A stretch of DNA of 64,000 bases from positions 434,001 through 498,000 of the forward strand of contig NC_048553.1 in NCBI RefSeq assembly GCF_902806685.2, in the 5' to 3' direction. The translations under genes and the position numbers were made by a program. Below are positions 20,257 through 31,915 of this stretch, one piece after another. The stretch comes from Maniola hyperantus (Eukaryota; Arthropoda; Insecta; Lepidoptera; Nymphalidae). The notes below the pieces were generated by a model. The model was not told where the DNA came from and searched no databases. It was given only the letters and a program-made list of their open reading frames with translations. Position 1 is the stretch's first letter. Every line of letters starts with the position of its first letter.

Positions 20257-20460
20257 AAAAGAAACACGAAAAAGTAAATAAAAAAACCTAGATTTTGTAA
20301 AAGTTTACGATATATTGCAATTTGCAAATAAAATATCTGAATGACTTTAGAGGTCAAGGAACGTTGCGTAAATAGGCCACTCGGAGTCAATGCCGCGTCG
20401 TAGGCGGGACATTGACCCGAGTTTTGCACGCTATACATTCCGGGTTTGAAAAATACTAAA
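20257..20460 (+). repeat. dispersed repeat family M beside the satellite
   Basis: It contains ttgtaaaagtttacgatata, a cactcggagtcaatgccgcg block and gacccgagttttgcac. A copy at 28300-28505 has the same order, with gattactgata at its 5' end. Partial inverted copies lie at 34220-34400 and, more diverged, at 57640-57730. Confidence 0.7.
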
Positions 20461-20522
20461 TCACTAAAACTACAAAATGAGGCAAATGATTATTGGTATT
20501 GGACTGTGTTTAGGTAGTATAA

Positions 20523-20690
20523 CAATGGGGCCAATTCTCCTGTACACAATTTCTAAACCTAAACTAAATTAACAGGTTTAAATCTAGTGCTATCCTTTTC
20601 TGCAAGCAACATTATGAAAGAGATAGCAATAGATTTAGACACATCATTTTAGTTTAGTTTAGAGATTGTGTACAACGGAATAAGCCACAA
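20523..20690. mobile_element. MITE family N
   Basis: Ends gtacacaatttctaaacc and an inverted tttagagattgtgtac flank a core with gctatccttttctgcaagca. A full copy is at 28613-28772 and a partial one at 45940-46040. Confidence 0.8.
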
Positions 20691-20976
20691 TAACGCTAAG
20701 TTTTTGCTAGCGTTCTGGTTACACCCTGTATGAGAGGATATTTTAATAACTTACAGAATTAGTTAAATTAAACCTGTTTTTCTGACTTTCGCTTAAACTA
20801 GTTCACTCCGGTGATGATCAATGAGTTAACGAATCATCCCGCAGATAAGCTATATTGCATAAGTAGTCACTTAAACTGTTAACAAATAAGATTACAGTTA
20901 AGCACGAACTTGTCCTTGAATGAAACAAAACAAAACACATTTTAATGAGTACATAATAACAATAGCTTTATATCTG

Positions 20977-21935
20977 TACCCTTATTATAAATGCGAAAGT
21001 GTGTTTGTTTGTTGGCTTGTTCTTCAATCACGTCGCAACGGTGCAACGCATTGACGTAATTTTTTGTATGTGTATAGATAAAGACCTGGAGAGTGACATA
21101 GGCTACTTTTTAACCGACTTCTAAAAAGGAGGTGTTTCTCAATTCGGCCCGTTCTTTTTTCGACTTTTTTTTAATGTATGTACATCGATTTTTTCCAGGT
21201 TCCAGCACCGATTTGCAATTTTTTTTTTAAATCAACAGAGGATGTTAAGGTAGTGGTCCCATTTTAATTTCTGGATCCAACTCCTCAATCCTGATGCTGC
21301 AGGGTTACTGCCCGCCTAAGTTATCAAGAATCAGGAAGTGTTCATAGTGAATTAATGTTATAGGTACCAAGCAACGACTTTATGCTTTAACTCCAAGTCC
21401 CAGCTCCTCAACCCTGATGATGTAGGGTACAGCAATCCCTAACGATAGTGATTCAGGAACTGCGGATGATGCAATATTATTTTTGGTGCCAAGCATAGAC
21501 CATTGAACTTCGGATCCCAACTCTTCAATGCTGATGCTGCAAGGTACTGAACTCCTATATTTTTCCCTAAGCCGTGGGGCTTCGGGAATTTCTGATAGTG
21601 AATTGATATTTTAGGTATCCAGCAATGACTACTTACACTAAAAAGCTTAAAATAAAAAAAGACTTCCAAAACCACTACAAAGTAAAAATTAACTTTTGTT
21701 TCTAGGTTCTACACGTGTAGGCATAAAAGAATCTAGAAATCAAAGCGTCCAGCTCGCCCGACTTCAACATACATACCTACACGTGTAGAAACTAGAAAAA
21801 AAAGTTATTTTTTTTTGTAGTGATTTTGGAAGTCGGTTTTTTTGATATATTTTTATCCCGGAAAATCAAAGAGTTCCCACAGGATTTTTAAAAAACCTAA
21901 TTCCACGCGAACGAAGTCGCGGGTATCAGCTAGTC
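20977..21935 (-). repeat. family B repeat split by a nested element
   Basis: The left part runs from gtacccttattataaatgcg to aggctacttttt and the right part from ttatcccggaaaatcaaaga to gggtatcagctagt. Together they make one family B copy. The 720 bp between them are a separate element with CD-type ends. Confidence 0.85.
21117..21838 (+). mobile_element. CD-ended element nested in family B
   Basis: It starts aaccgacttctaaaaaggag and ends tttggaagtcggttttt, like the CD elements, but its interior differs. Near its 3' end it has an inverted pair (tctacacgtgtagg and cctacacgtgtaga). No open frame. It may be a longer relative of the CD family. Confidence 0.65.
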
Positions 21936-22269
21936 TGTCATATAATTGGCAGTTGACACGGTGTATCAGTTGAGATGACACATGTGGCCCGGATTCTGTA
22001 AACAATGAACCAATAATTGGCAATCGCCACTGCACAATCGGTGCAGTGATTGCCGCGACCCGACCCGAACCTGCGACCCACGTATCGCCCTGTATCCATA
22101 CGGAATTGTGCACTGCGCCAAGCGCGAGCCGCGGGCCACACGGTCAGGGACCAGTGATAACAGCTCTTAATCATGTTTAATAAAAGATTTTTGATTATCG
22201 TCATAATTTAAAAAAAATACGGGAAAAATCTGGAGGTATTTGGAAATAACCGGTTAAAAGGAGTTTCGG

Positions 22270-22480
22270 AAAAAATCACACTATCACACTAATATTATAA
22301 AGGCGATAGTTTATGTGTATGTGTGTATGTTTGTTACTTTTTCACGCAAAAACTACTAGACGGATTTAGCTAGAATGGAGATATATTATACCCTGGAGTA
22401 ACACATAGGCTACTTTTTATCCCGGAAAATCAATGAGTTCCCACGGGATTTTTATAAACCTTATATAGCCTTATATGTTA
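22270..22480 (-). repeat. family B variant
   Basis: It begins cactaatattataaaggcga, holds ggctactttttatcccggaa and decays before the end. Confidence 0.65.
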
Positions 22481-22485
22481 GAACT

Positions 22486-23005
22486 AGCTTCTGCCTGCGG
22501 CTTCGCCCGCGTAGCCTACAGGAAACAAATGGTTTTTTTTTTCAGAACGCGCACCCTGCACCAGCAAAACATTCCAACCCCCAAACCCCCATTTCATCCC
22601 GTTATTGGGTTCTCATAGTCGTTTCTTAGCTGACACCTAACCTAAAGAAACCTAATAATTAAAACTTTCCCATACAAACTTGTACAATACTCATCCCCTA
22701 TTTTACCACCCTTATGGGCGAATTTTCCAAAAATCCTGAAACACGTATTACTTCATTTGTGGCCGAAAACCCAAATACCAATTTTCATGCAAATAACTTG
22801 AAAAATGACGGACTTTCATACAAACTTCCATCCCCCATTTAACCCACTTAGGGGTGGAATTTCGAAAAATCCTTTCTTAGTGGATACGTACTCTTTACAA
22901 AGAATAGACCCTCCAAATTTAATGTCTTTAAGACCAGCGGTTTAGGCTGTGCGTTGATATATATGTCAGTCAGTCAGTCAGGACTTTGAATTTTATATAT
23001 ATAGA
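22486..23005 (+). repeat. long family A relative (A-prime)
   Basis: It begins ctagcttctgcctgcggctt and ends with a cagtcagtcagtcagg tail. It has several ccccatttcatccc / aacccacttaggggtg blocks and is about twice the usual family A length. The copy at 33063-33293 is a shorter relative. Confidence 0.65.
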
Positions 23006-23137
23006 AGATAATACAAATAATAAATGTTACAGCTGAACTCTAGTCGGATATACCCCGACCAATCATGCGAGTCCCGCCGTAAGACATTAATATCTCAAGA
23101 TAGTTCAAAGTTTAAACGCTAAAATATCAGAAACAGA

Positions 23138-23444
23138 ACGGGGTATGAGGCGGGGTTACGCTCCGCACACCCGCACGTCACCCGCGCTCGCCCGCACCGG
23201 CTTAGCGCGGGGGCTGTGCGGGTGTGCGGGGCGGTCCCTCCCTGATTGCCCCTCCCCGGTTGGCCGTGGTGATAATGATGATGTTGGGTCTTTTGCAGTC
23301 AGCGACATTTTGACGTGCTGTCGAAGTATGTAAGACGCAACGAAAATACCGCTCTGCGAACGCAATATGGCAATCGAGGTACGAGGCGAGCGGACGCCCC
23401 GCACACGAGCATTGCCATCTCCAACTGTCGCGTACTATACAGGT
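23138..23444. mobile_element. GC-rich MITE family H with internal insertion
   Basis: GC-rich arms (ccgcacacccgcacgtcacc; gtgcgggtgtgcggggcg) are followed, after about 130 bp of other sequence, by gccatctccaactgtcgcgt. Confidence 0.65.
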
Positions 23445-23533
23445 CTTCAATAGGCCAACACGGGGCACAGGCCTCGACGCGTGATCTCCTTATCCGGGTG
23501 CCAGGGCAACTTAGTGCCCTGGTAGTGTACTTG

Positions 23534-23700
23534 CAGTACGCGCTCGAAAGTAATGTACATCGGCCTTTACAATAAGGCTTTGTTGAGCGTTGTCTCTGAT
23601 GTGACGTTTTGACGGTCCCAATGACAGAGACAACGCTCTACAAATCTGCTATCTCCTTCTAAATGTCGATGTACATTACTTTCGGCCGCGTACTGTATTG
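23534..23700. mobile_element. palindromic MITE family I
   Basis: Arms run from gtacgcgctcgaaagtaatg and, inverted, cattactttcggccgcgtac. The centre holds gacagagacaacgctctaca. Copies: 35028, 43248, 56669 and 58077 (the last interrupted). Confidence 0.8.
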
Positions 23701-23830
23701 CCACTTCAGCTTCGCAACCCGCAGAGCTAAGTCGGTTACTCTGGTTCTACTACGGATCTCCACACTTCTGATTTGACGTAGAGAAACTCCAAGCACAGCT
23801 CTCTCAAGCAGAACTTATCTCGAAAATAGA
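23695..23830 (-). mobile_element. RTE-type LINE fragment
   Basis: Holds the complement of the RTE C-terminal region: gccacttcagcttcgcaacc and cggttactctggttctacta. A short further piece is at 24122-24160. Confidence 0.65.
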
Positions 23831-23859
23831 TGATATATGTGTCAATAATTTAGTGAACA

Positions 23860-24474
23860 AAATGTTACAACATGAAGACACATGGATGCTTGCTGCAAGC
23901 TTTATGGAAAAAATAATAAGCTCTAAAGAGGAAGAAGAAAGGCGAAGAGAAAAACAAGTTAAATAGGAATTATATTATAGATAATAATGTTACTGTGTTT
24001 AGGCTGAAAGGCGGGCACACGGCAAACAGGGCGACAGAAGGGGTTTTTAGCCGGTAAGAGTCCGGCTCTACCTTCGGGTGTCCATGAGGATTTTCCCCTT
24101 CTGTATAATAAAAAAAAAAAAAAGCTCTCTCCATCGCCCGCTGAGCGACTGTGGGATACGTAAGTAAAAGATTCCACCAGCGACCCCTGTTGTCAGTAAG
24201 TGGAGCAGGCGCAGATACCGCGATACGGCGATCGGCGCGGGCGCAAGGGTCACTTCAATTTTCACAATGACCCGCGGCTCGCGATAGCGGCTGCATTCAC
24301 GTGATAACGGGCTATTTTAGCGCCTGCCGTCATCCGCTAATCTGGCAGGTGAACCGGTGTTACCATAATGTTCTAAATGTTCCCAAATCTAACTCAAATT
24401 ATGCGCGAAATTCTATAATTCCACGCTTGGTACGTACTTATAACAATCAGTTCGCTGAGTTTGACTTATTTTAC
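23860..24474. other. intergenic; A-rich retroposon tail and GC-rich unique part
   Basis: An A-run at about 24110-24123 ends a retroposon-like stretch. From 24180 to 24350 the DNA is GC-rich and shows no repeat match (gcagataccgcgatacggcg), so it could be regulatory or exonic. No coding frame supports a gene. Confidence 0.3.
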
Positions 24475-24722
24475 CTATCTATATATATAAAAGGAAAAGG
24501 TGACTGACTGACTGACTGAATGACTGACTGACTGACTGACTGATCTATCAACGCACAGCTCAAACTACTGGACGGATCGGGCTGAAATTTGGCATGCAGA
24601 TAGCTATTATGACGTAGGCATCCGCTAAGAAAGGATTTTTGAAAATTCAACTCCTAAGGGGGTGAAATAGGGTTTTGAAATTTTGTAGTCCACGCGGACG
24701 AAGTCGCGAGCATAAGCTAGTC
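24475..24722 (-). repeat. dispersed repeat family A with GACT tail
   Basis: Almost identical to 547-797, including the tgaatgactgactgact tail order and the gagcataagctagt end. Confidence 0.85.
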
Positions 24723-24814
24723 AAACAATAAATTTAAAAAGGAATTAAGAAACTATCATCGTAAAACAAAAAAAAAAGTAGCTAACATCTAAATATGCAT
24801 GCAATCATACACTC

Positions 24815-25095
24815 CCAGTTACACACACACACACATACACACACGCTCACACACACACACATAAGCACACACTCACACACGCATACACACACACAATCAT
24901 ACACACACTGTTGTAATTTTATTTTATTATTGTATATACCTACATTTATTCTAACTCTATTCTGTTAAAATAGTTTAATTATAATTTTAAGTAATCTCTT
25001 TTGGCCTTCTGTTATAACTAGATTTAAATTTAAATAATAATTATGTATTTACGCTGTTGATTACTTTCAAATAAACAAAATAAAAAAATAAAAAT
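24815..25095 (+). repeat. CA microsatellite plus retroposon 3' tail
   Basis: An acacac-rich tract, then tttggccttctgttataa, ctgttgattactttcaaata and an A-rich end. Parallel to 10060-10440. Confidence 0.6.
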
Positions 25096-25171
25096 AATAA
25101 TGTGACGTCAACGTAAAGTTATTAGGGTTCCATACCTCGAAAGAAAAAAAAATTTTTACAAAAAAAATAAA

Positions 25172-25811
25172 AACCGACTTCGTTACATAAACACTAAAAA
25201 TTGATAAATAATTTAATTTATTACCGAATATATTATGTATACAAGAGTTAATATAGTTCCATAATAATACTTTTTGGTGCCGGTGCCAATTAGCTTTAGC
25301 TGCGCGAATCGTCTGGACTTCATATTTTTATGGGACTCCACAATGGCACCTCATTGGCACCGACCCCAAAAAATATTATTATGGAACTATATTAACTCTT
25401 GTATACATTATATATTCGGTAATAAATTAAATTATTTATCAATTTTTAGTGTTTATGTAACGAAGTCGGTTTTTATTTTTTTTGTAAAAAATTTTTATTT
25501 CACAATTTTTAGTGGCCCCATGGAATTATGCTATGACTGGTAAAAAATCTACTGTTTACTAAGCTATTACACTGATCGCGAACAATTTACTCTTATCCGT
25601 TGAGGAGTTCCAGTATCTATCTTCGAAGATGTTCATCAGATCTTCACCAAATTGAAATGGGACCAACTTTGAAGTATACCCTTTTAAACAAAAAAAGAAT
25701 TTTCAAAATCGGTCCAGGCGTTTTTGAGTAATCGGGGAACATACATAAAAAAAAAAAAAAAAAAAAAGATTCCGACGAATTGAGAACCTCCTCCTTTTTT
25801 TGAAGTCGGTT
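25172..25811 (-). mobile_element. CD element, inverted full copy
   Basis: It starts aaccgacttcgttacataa and ends gaagtcggtt. The palindrome arms contain acaagagttaatatagttcc and its complement. Confidence 0.85.
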
Positions 25812-26039
25812 AAAAAAGTAGTAAAGTAACATTTTCAGTATCTATAGGTACCAGAGGAACCAATAATGCGTTGCAAATAATTTTTCGTGGAAAACCTTCA
25901 ATTCCCGAAAAAATAACCTGGAGTGCCGGGAAGTGGGACCAATTAGGCATTCGGTTATGACGATATCTGTGTCTGCGATGTAAGTTACGATCAGGGAATA
26001 GTAGGTAGTCCTGCAAATTGCTAAAGCACGTGGCCGCCA

Positions 26040-26170
26040 CTTTGCCGTCAGCACTAGACTGAAGTTTCGAGCTGATGGTATATTTTTATTTCGGCTGACG
26101 TCAAAATGACGTCATTTCGATGGTAATGAGACATGGTTCCAGCGTAATAGCAATTTGCGAGACTTATATC
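26040..26170. repeat. dispersed repeat with CRE-like TGACGTCA
   Basis: It contains actgaagtttcgagctgatg and aatgacgtcatttcgatg. The reverse complement is at 62770-62930, so it is a repeat rather than a local enhancer. Confidence 0.6.
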
Positions 26171-26173
26171 TAA

Positions 26174-26403
26174 AACTAGCTTATGCTCGCGACTTCGTCC
26201 GCGTGGACTACACAAATTTCAAACCCCTATTTTACCCCCTTAGGGGTTGAATTTTCAAAAACCCTTTCTTAGCGGATGCCTACGCCATTATAGCTATCTG
26301 CATGCCAAATTTCAGCCCGATCCGTCCAGTAGTTTGAGCTGTGCGTTGATAGATCAGTCAGTCAGTCAGTCAGTCAGTCACCTTTTACTTTTATATATTT
26401 AGA
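26174..26403 (+). repeat. dispersed repeat family A, full copy
   Basis: It runs from ctagcttatgctcgcgactt to a five-fold cagt tail and tatatatttaga. Confidence 0.87.
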
Positions 26404-26715
26404 TCAACACAATTATGTCAGCGGAAACAAGTGTACACCATGACGTCACGTCGTCCGTCACACATGCCCTCTGACACGTGACAGTCGTCTGAGTCACATG
26501 ACACGCTTCCGTCGGCATCGCGCTAAGCACTGGCAGCGCAGCGATTTGGGATTACAGCATAACAGTTAGCACCCACTATACACATTGGGCGATTTAAATG
26601 CCATAACCCCCTAGCGCGGCACGTCGTGCCTCCTCGTTTCTAATTCAAGCCGCTAGGATATAGAACGCCCTTCCGACATCAGTTTTCGCCTTCACTATAT
26701 TATATTATATATTCA
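26404..26715. other. intergenic, E-box rich, no gene
   Basis: The stretch holds several CACGTG- or CACATG-like motifs (ctctgacacgtgacagtc; gagtcacatgacacgc) and no repeat match. No exon was seen. Confidence 0.3.
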
Positions 26716-26942
26716 ATATAATACTAGTTTATGCTCGCGACTTCGTCCGCGTGGACCACACAAATTTCAAACCCCTATTTCACCACCATATTTAGGGGTT
26801 GAATTTTCAAAAATACTTTCTTAGCGGATGCCTACGTCATAATAGCATGCCAAATTTCAGTCCGATCAATCCAGTAGTTTGAGCTGTGCGTTGATAGATC
26901 AGTCTGTCAATCAGTCACTTTTTCCTCTTATATATTTAGGTT
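26716..26942 (+). repeat. dispersed repeat family A
   Basis: It starts tatgctcgcgacttcgtccg and ends with tcagtcac and an AT tail. A small internal loss removed agctatctg. Confidence 0.82.
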
Positions 26943-27319
26943 ATAAGGAGCATAAGTTAGTTTTATATATTTAGATTACCTACCTTCAAGTCAAGAATCA
27001 AAAGGCATCTTCTAAGCAAGCGCGCTCCGAGGCAAGGCGGTGCAGGTCGGGTGCCGGGTGGCTCTAATGAGCTGTAAGCTTTAGTTTGGAAAGCTCTTGA
27101 TCGAACAAGTTTTCAATGGTCTGAAGGACGGCGACGTGCCTGCTTCCACTAGCTTCATAATAGAGGAAAAGTGCTGAACATACAATTATGTACCTATAAT
27201 AAGTTCTTAGAGCTAGATGTTCGTCGCCCATTGACCAGACAACGACGCGAGCAAAGTTCACCTCCCCCGTGTCAAGCTTTCTTCCACTTTTGATAAAACG
27301 TCATTGTATTTAGAGAATC

Positions 27320-27780
27320 AGTACCTCAGTACCCTTATTATAAATGCGAAAGTGTGTTTGTTTGTTGGTTTGTCCTTCAATCACGTCGCAACTGCATTAT
27401 TTGCATGCGTGCGGGGCGTCCCCCCGCCTCATTCCCCGATTGTCATCTCTACCTGTCGACTATACAAGAAATTACACTATTTTAGATATTTTTTTTAATT
27501 TGTATGGCGGCCATATTGAAATCATGATTTCATTTTATAGCGGCATTAAAAATACACACTGTGACACACTCTCTACATAGTCAAAGTCAAAGTCAAAGTC
27601 AAATGATTTATTCAAAATAGGTAATAAATTACTCTTATTGATTGTCTGGTATAGTGTTAGATTTGTAAGATAATATAGTGGTGATAATTATAACGCATAT
27701 TACACCTATTGGCTATTACGGTTCATGAGATACAGCCCGCTGACAGACAGATGGACGAACAGACCGACGGGACGGTACTA
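27320..27780. repeat. mosaic of family B, H and R fragments
   Basis: Family B (gtacccttattataaatgcg) breaks off near 27390 and is followed by a half MITE H (gtgcggggcgtccccccgcc). Then comes family R (cggccatattgaaatcatga; ttcatgagatacagcccgct), itself holding an aagtcaaagtcaaatgattt tail at 27585. The breaks suggest serial insertion. Confidence 0.6.
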
Positions 27781-28013
27781 TGTCAGGCACCTCCCCACGA
27801 GCCTAGCAACAACTGTACAAAATTTCAACTCAATCGGATGAAAGTTGCGCGAACGCATAGGTAACTAACAGATAGACAAACATTACATCACTTTTATACA
27901 AATGATAAAATAAAAATAAAATAATTGTTAGCGGGTTATCACAAAGGAGCGGCACGTGTAAACACTTAACTGCGGCGCCTGCTGGTGTCCTCACAACTGC
28001 GTTAATCATTATC

Positions 28014-28185
28014 TATAGTGCGCGACAGGTCGAGATGGCAACCGGGGTATGAGGCGGGGGGACGCTCCACACGCCTGCATGTCACCCGCGCTCGCTCGCA
28101 CCGGGTTAGCGCGGGGGCTGTGCGGGTGTGCGGGGCGTTCCCTCCCCGATTGCCATGTCCACCTGTCGCGAAATATACTTCATTT
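28014..28185. mobile_element. GC-rich MITE family H, complete copy
   Basis: Ends tagtgcgcgacaggtcgaga and its complement cacctgtcgcg enclose GC-rich arms. This is the most complete copy in the window. Confidence 0.82.
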
Positions 28186-28299
28186 ATCTTACAAACGGAC
28201 TAGCTCTTCCCGCGATTACGTCTGCGTTCTTAGGTTTTTTGCAGAAGCTTTTTAATCTAGTTCCCCCTCGCTCGCGCTGCGCGCTGGCTTCGCTCGATG

Positions 28300-28505
28300 A
28301 TGATTACTGATAGATATGATACCACAAAAAAGGCGAAAAAAAAATACAAAAAAGTCCTATAATTTTGTAAAAGTTTACGATATATTGCAAATAAAACATC
28401 TGACTGACGCTAGAGGTCAGTAACGTTGCGGAAGTACGCCACTCGGAGTCAATACCGTGTCGTAGGCGGGGCAATGACCCGAGTTTTTCACTATTATTCA
28501 CTATA
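28300..28505 (+). repeat. dispersed repeat family M
   Basis: Begins gattactgatagatatgata, then ttgtaaaagtttacgatata, then cactcggagtcaataccgtg. Its first 35 bases match the end of the 55-bp satellite unit. Confidence 0.7.
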
Positions 28506-28544
28506 TATTTTAGTATTGGATTGTGTTTAGGTAGTATAACAATA

Positions 28545-28880
28545 ACGCTTAGTTTATGCTAGCGTTCTGAGGGTCTAACATGCGCCCCGCGAGAAAATTT
28601 TGTCTACGCATTGTGGCTAATTCCATTGTACACAATCTCTAAACTAAACTAAAATGGCACGTCTAAATCTATTGCTATCCCTTTCATAACGTTGCTTGCG
28701 GAAAAGGATAGCATTATATTTAGACCTGTTAATTTAGTTTAGTTTAGAGATTGTGTACTAGAGAATCGGCCCCATTATCTCGTGTTTTTTCATACAAATA
28801 AGTAAGACGAGTAAATGCGTAGGCAAAATTTTCTCGTGGTGCGCCTGTTAGGCGTGCTGGTTACAGCCTGTATACCTGGA
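28545..28880. mobile_element. larger inverted-repeat element enclosing MITE N
   Basis: Outer arms gcgccccgcgagaaaatttt (about 28573) and its complement aaaattttctcgtggtgcgc (about 28824) surround the MITE N core 28613-28772. Either N inserted inside another MITE, or this is a longer form of N. Confidence 0.6.
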
Positions 28881-29399
28881 GCTGGAGAGTAGAGAGTGAC
28901 GTAGACTACTTTTACCCCGGATAATTAAAGCGTTTTTATAGGATTTAAAAAAATCTAAATCCACGTGGACGAGATCACTCGTGCAAGATAAATGCATTTA
29001 TTTATAGAGTATCTAACTTATGAAATGATTTATCTACTTACAGCCAAAACAAATACTATTTATCTGAACTAACTAACACGCAGGTCAAGGTAGACTCACT
29101 GACACGTGTTGTGGATTTATGAACATCGATTCGTTTCAGTACTCGTTCAAATTATATTGCAATCAATCTTTATTGATATTGACATAAAGACAGAAATAAT
29201 CGCTTATTGAATAACTGGCGACTGCCCGCAACTCCGCTCGGTGAAAATATAAGTATCTTAGGGGGCGTCCATAAATTATGTAAGATGTTTAAGGGGGAAG
29301 GGGGTCGAGTCAAATCTCATCTAATCTTACGTTGGAGAGAGGGGGTCTCGGCAAATATCACGCAATTTTTTTCTGATTGAAACAAAAAAAAAATATTAT

Positions 29400-29580
29400 T
29401 TTGGTCCATTTAATTCCGATTGTTCAAAGTCAAAGTCAAATGATTTATTCAAAATAGGTAATTAATAACTCTTTTTGATGGTCAGATGTTGGATTTCTAA
29501 GATATAGTGGTGATAATTATTACGCAAACTTAAAACTAAAGCTACGAGGGTTCCAAACGCGCCCAGGTCTGAGAAGAGGT
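29400..29580. repeat. retroposon tail with AGTCAA repeats
   Basis: Contains caaagtcaaagtcaaatgat and tatagtggtgataattatta, as at 27585-27700. A plus-strand relative of the tail is at 52665-52740. Confidence 0.55.
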
Positions 29581-29684
29581 TCACGCTTAAGATCATTCAC
29601 TAATTCGTTTGAAAGAAAATAATTTCTACTCATTCATCTTTTTGTAGCAACGTTCTTGCAAATAAATGACTATTTATTTTATTA

Positions 29685-29935
29685 CTAGCTGATGCCCGCG
29701 ACTTCGCCGAACGACTGCGCGTGGAATTAGCTTTTTTGAAAATACCGTGGGAACTGTTTGATGTTCCGGGATAAAAAGTAGCCTATGTCACTCTCCAGGT
29801 CTTAATCTATACCCATGCAAAAAATCACGTCAATCCGTTGCACCGTTGCGTCGTGATTGAAGGACAAACCAATAAACCAACAATGAAACGCTTTCGCATT
29901 TATAATAAGGGTACTGATTATTAAAAAATCAGAGA
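29685..29935 (+). repeat. dispersed repeat family B, full copy
   Basis: It runs from actagctgatgcccgcgact through gtagcctatgtcactctcca to ttataataagggtactgatt. Confidence 0.85.
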
Positions 29936-29939
29936 GCTA

Positions 29940-31270
29940 AACCCACGCAAAATTTGTTCTTCAATAAGGTCGATACTCGATCATCTACATCGAGAAAATG
30001 GGGACGCCTTTATCAGACACGAGATTATTCTTTGGTTTTTATCTATGTGTACCAAAATATATTAGGTATTTTAGAAAAAATAATAGTTTTAAATCTTTTC
30101 CCTCGCTTATGTTATTATGTTTACATTACCTTATCAGGGCTTCAAGATAATAAATATTCACGAATTCGCCAAAGGTTAGCTTTCCCCTACGCATTAATCT
30201 AAGGGCTAACGCGTACAGGCCAAGTGGGGTGGAGCAGAGTGCAGACTCTTTCTCAAATTAAACTTTATGTATTTTGGTATAAATAAATAAATAAAAATAA
30301 AAAAGACTTTTATTCCTTACATTTTACAATAGTTTAAATTATCTATGTTTTGTTAGTTGGTTAGTTGAACTTATAACGTATTTTTGCATACGAAATGCAA
30401 AAGAAAAGGACGTGCGGCGCGCCTATGCGAGGATGGGTGTGCAACATGCTGCTGCTCTCTCTCTCTCTTTCTCTGCGTCGTGTTCCTCATTCCTGAAGGT
30501 TGTGACTCCTTTTCGTTAATCACATAATGGTAAGAGTTTGGGATAATAATGCAGTGGGTTACCAGATCCTTCCGCAGAATAAGAGAACGAGATTTCGACT
30601 CAGGTTTTTATCAGATTTTAAAGACAGCTTAATGTGCTCTCCGAGACACGGAGCTATCAAGAAAGCCATAAGTAGACCACTAGAGAAGTCGGTTAACCAT
30701 CCAGTTACCAACTTGATCAACGTTGCTTAACATTTGCATTTGATTCTTGGTTGGCCACATATCCCTAACCTGCCGCCCGCCGCTATTCTGCAAAAGCAAA
30801 TTCATTTATAACCTAATTAGAATATCATGAAAGACCCCACGCCTTAATTTGTTGCTTCTGCGGGTGTGCGTTGCGCCTAACAGTTGCTAATATTTATTAG
30901 TCGTGACCTGTGACCGAGGACTGACCCACATACGGCGGTTATTGACTTATCGAAGTAATCAGTGATGATGACGTCATCGGGTGCTATCGTCACACTAACT
31001 CATCGTAGGGTTCATGATCTCGATGTTTATCTGCTGACTAGCTGCCCCCCACGGCTTTGCTCGGGTGGTGTACCACGCGGATCCTCAGCCTGGTCTTTCT
31101 CCTCTCCGCTCGTGTCGGATTGCCGTCCCATCGGACTGTGACCGTGGGAACATAGAGTACACGTGTTTGCTGACCCGACTCTGCCTCGCTTGAGTAGAAT
31201 TTTTGAAAATCGTTGAAAGGTGGAATTTCCAAAAATCTCGAAACACGTATTTTTTATCATCTCCGACAGG
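29940..31270. other. intergenic, no gene recognised
   Basis: Short frames occur (for example 29954-30202 and 30527-30730) but match nothing and lack coding-like composition. A tctctctc tract lies near 30450. The 31040-31260 part shows a faint family A-like start (gctgccccccacggctttgc). Confidence 0.35.
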
Positions 31271-31278
31271 TGGGATGA

Positions 31279-31575
31279 GGTTTTTTTTTTTTTTTTTTAA
31301 TAGATATAGCGAGCAAGCGAGCAGGCGGGTCACCTGATGTTAAGTGATTACCGCCGCCCATGAACATTTGCAGCACCAGAGGAGCCGCCGATGCGTTGCC
31401 GGCCTTTTAGGAATTTGTTGGTCCGCCCCTTGAATAACCCCATGTTATAATCTAGTGGGAACACCGCCGATGGGAGTTGGTTCCACAGTTTGCACGTGCG
31501 TGGAAAGAAGGATCTGGCGCAGCGGACGGTCGAAGTGCACCAGACACCCAGATGGTGAGGGTGAAAGGGTTTGCG
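31279..31575 (-). mobile_element. retroposon 3' end, family O
   Basis: It starts with a T-run (poly-A on the minus strand), then cgagcaggcgggtcacctga, gccgatgcgttgccggcc and caccgccgatgggagttgg. A plus-strand fragment is at 6181-6320. Confidence 0.7.
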
Positions 31576-31607
31576 TTTGATAACCAGGCATTACCTTTTT
31601 GCTTTAT

Positions 31608-31915
31608 CATCATAACCCTCTCAAACCACCGGTCCACTTGTGAGCAAGGGTCTCCCTTTCCTCTGCGAATGAAAATGGTTTAGGTCATAGTCCACCATGC
31701 TGGTAAAATGAGGATTGGCAGACTTCACACACCTTTTAAAACATTATGGAGAACTCTCAGGCATGCAAGTTTCCTCACGATGTTTTCCTTCACCGTTAAA
31801 ACAAGTGATATTTTAATGCTTAAAACGCACATAACTTCGAAAAGAGTAGTTTGCCCGGGATAAAACCACGACCCCTCGATTATGAGGGTGACGTCTTAAG
31901 TACTAGGTCAGGAAG
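31608..31915 (-). mobile_element. tRNA-derived SINE1, diverged
   Basis: Holds cacgatgttttccttcaccg and, at the tRNA end, gggataaaaccacgacccct. Promoter boxes are degraded. Confidence 0.7.

Noticed and set aside
26404..26640. Cluster of CACGTG and TGACGTCA motifs as an enhancer
   Set aside because: No promoter or gene is tied to it, and the TGACGTCA part next to it belongs to a repeat also found at 62770. Motif clusters alone are weak evidence.
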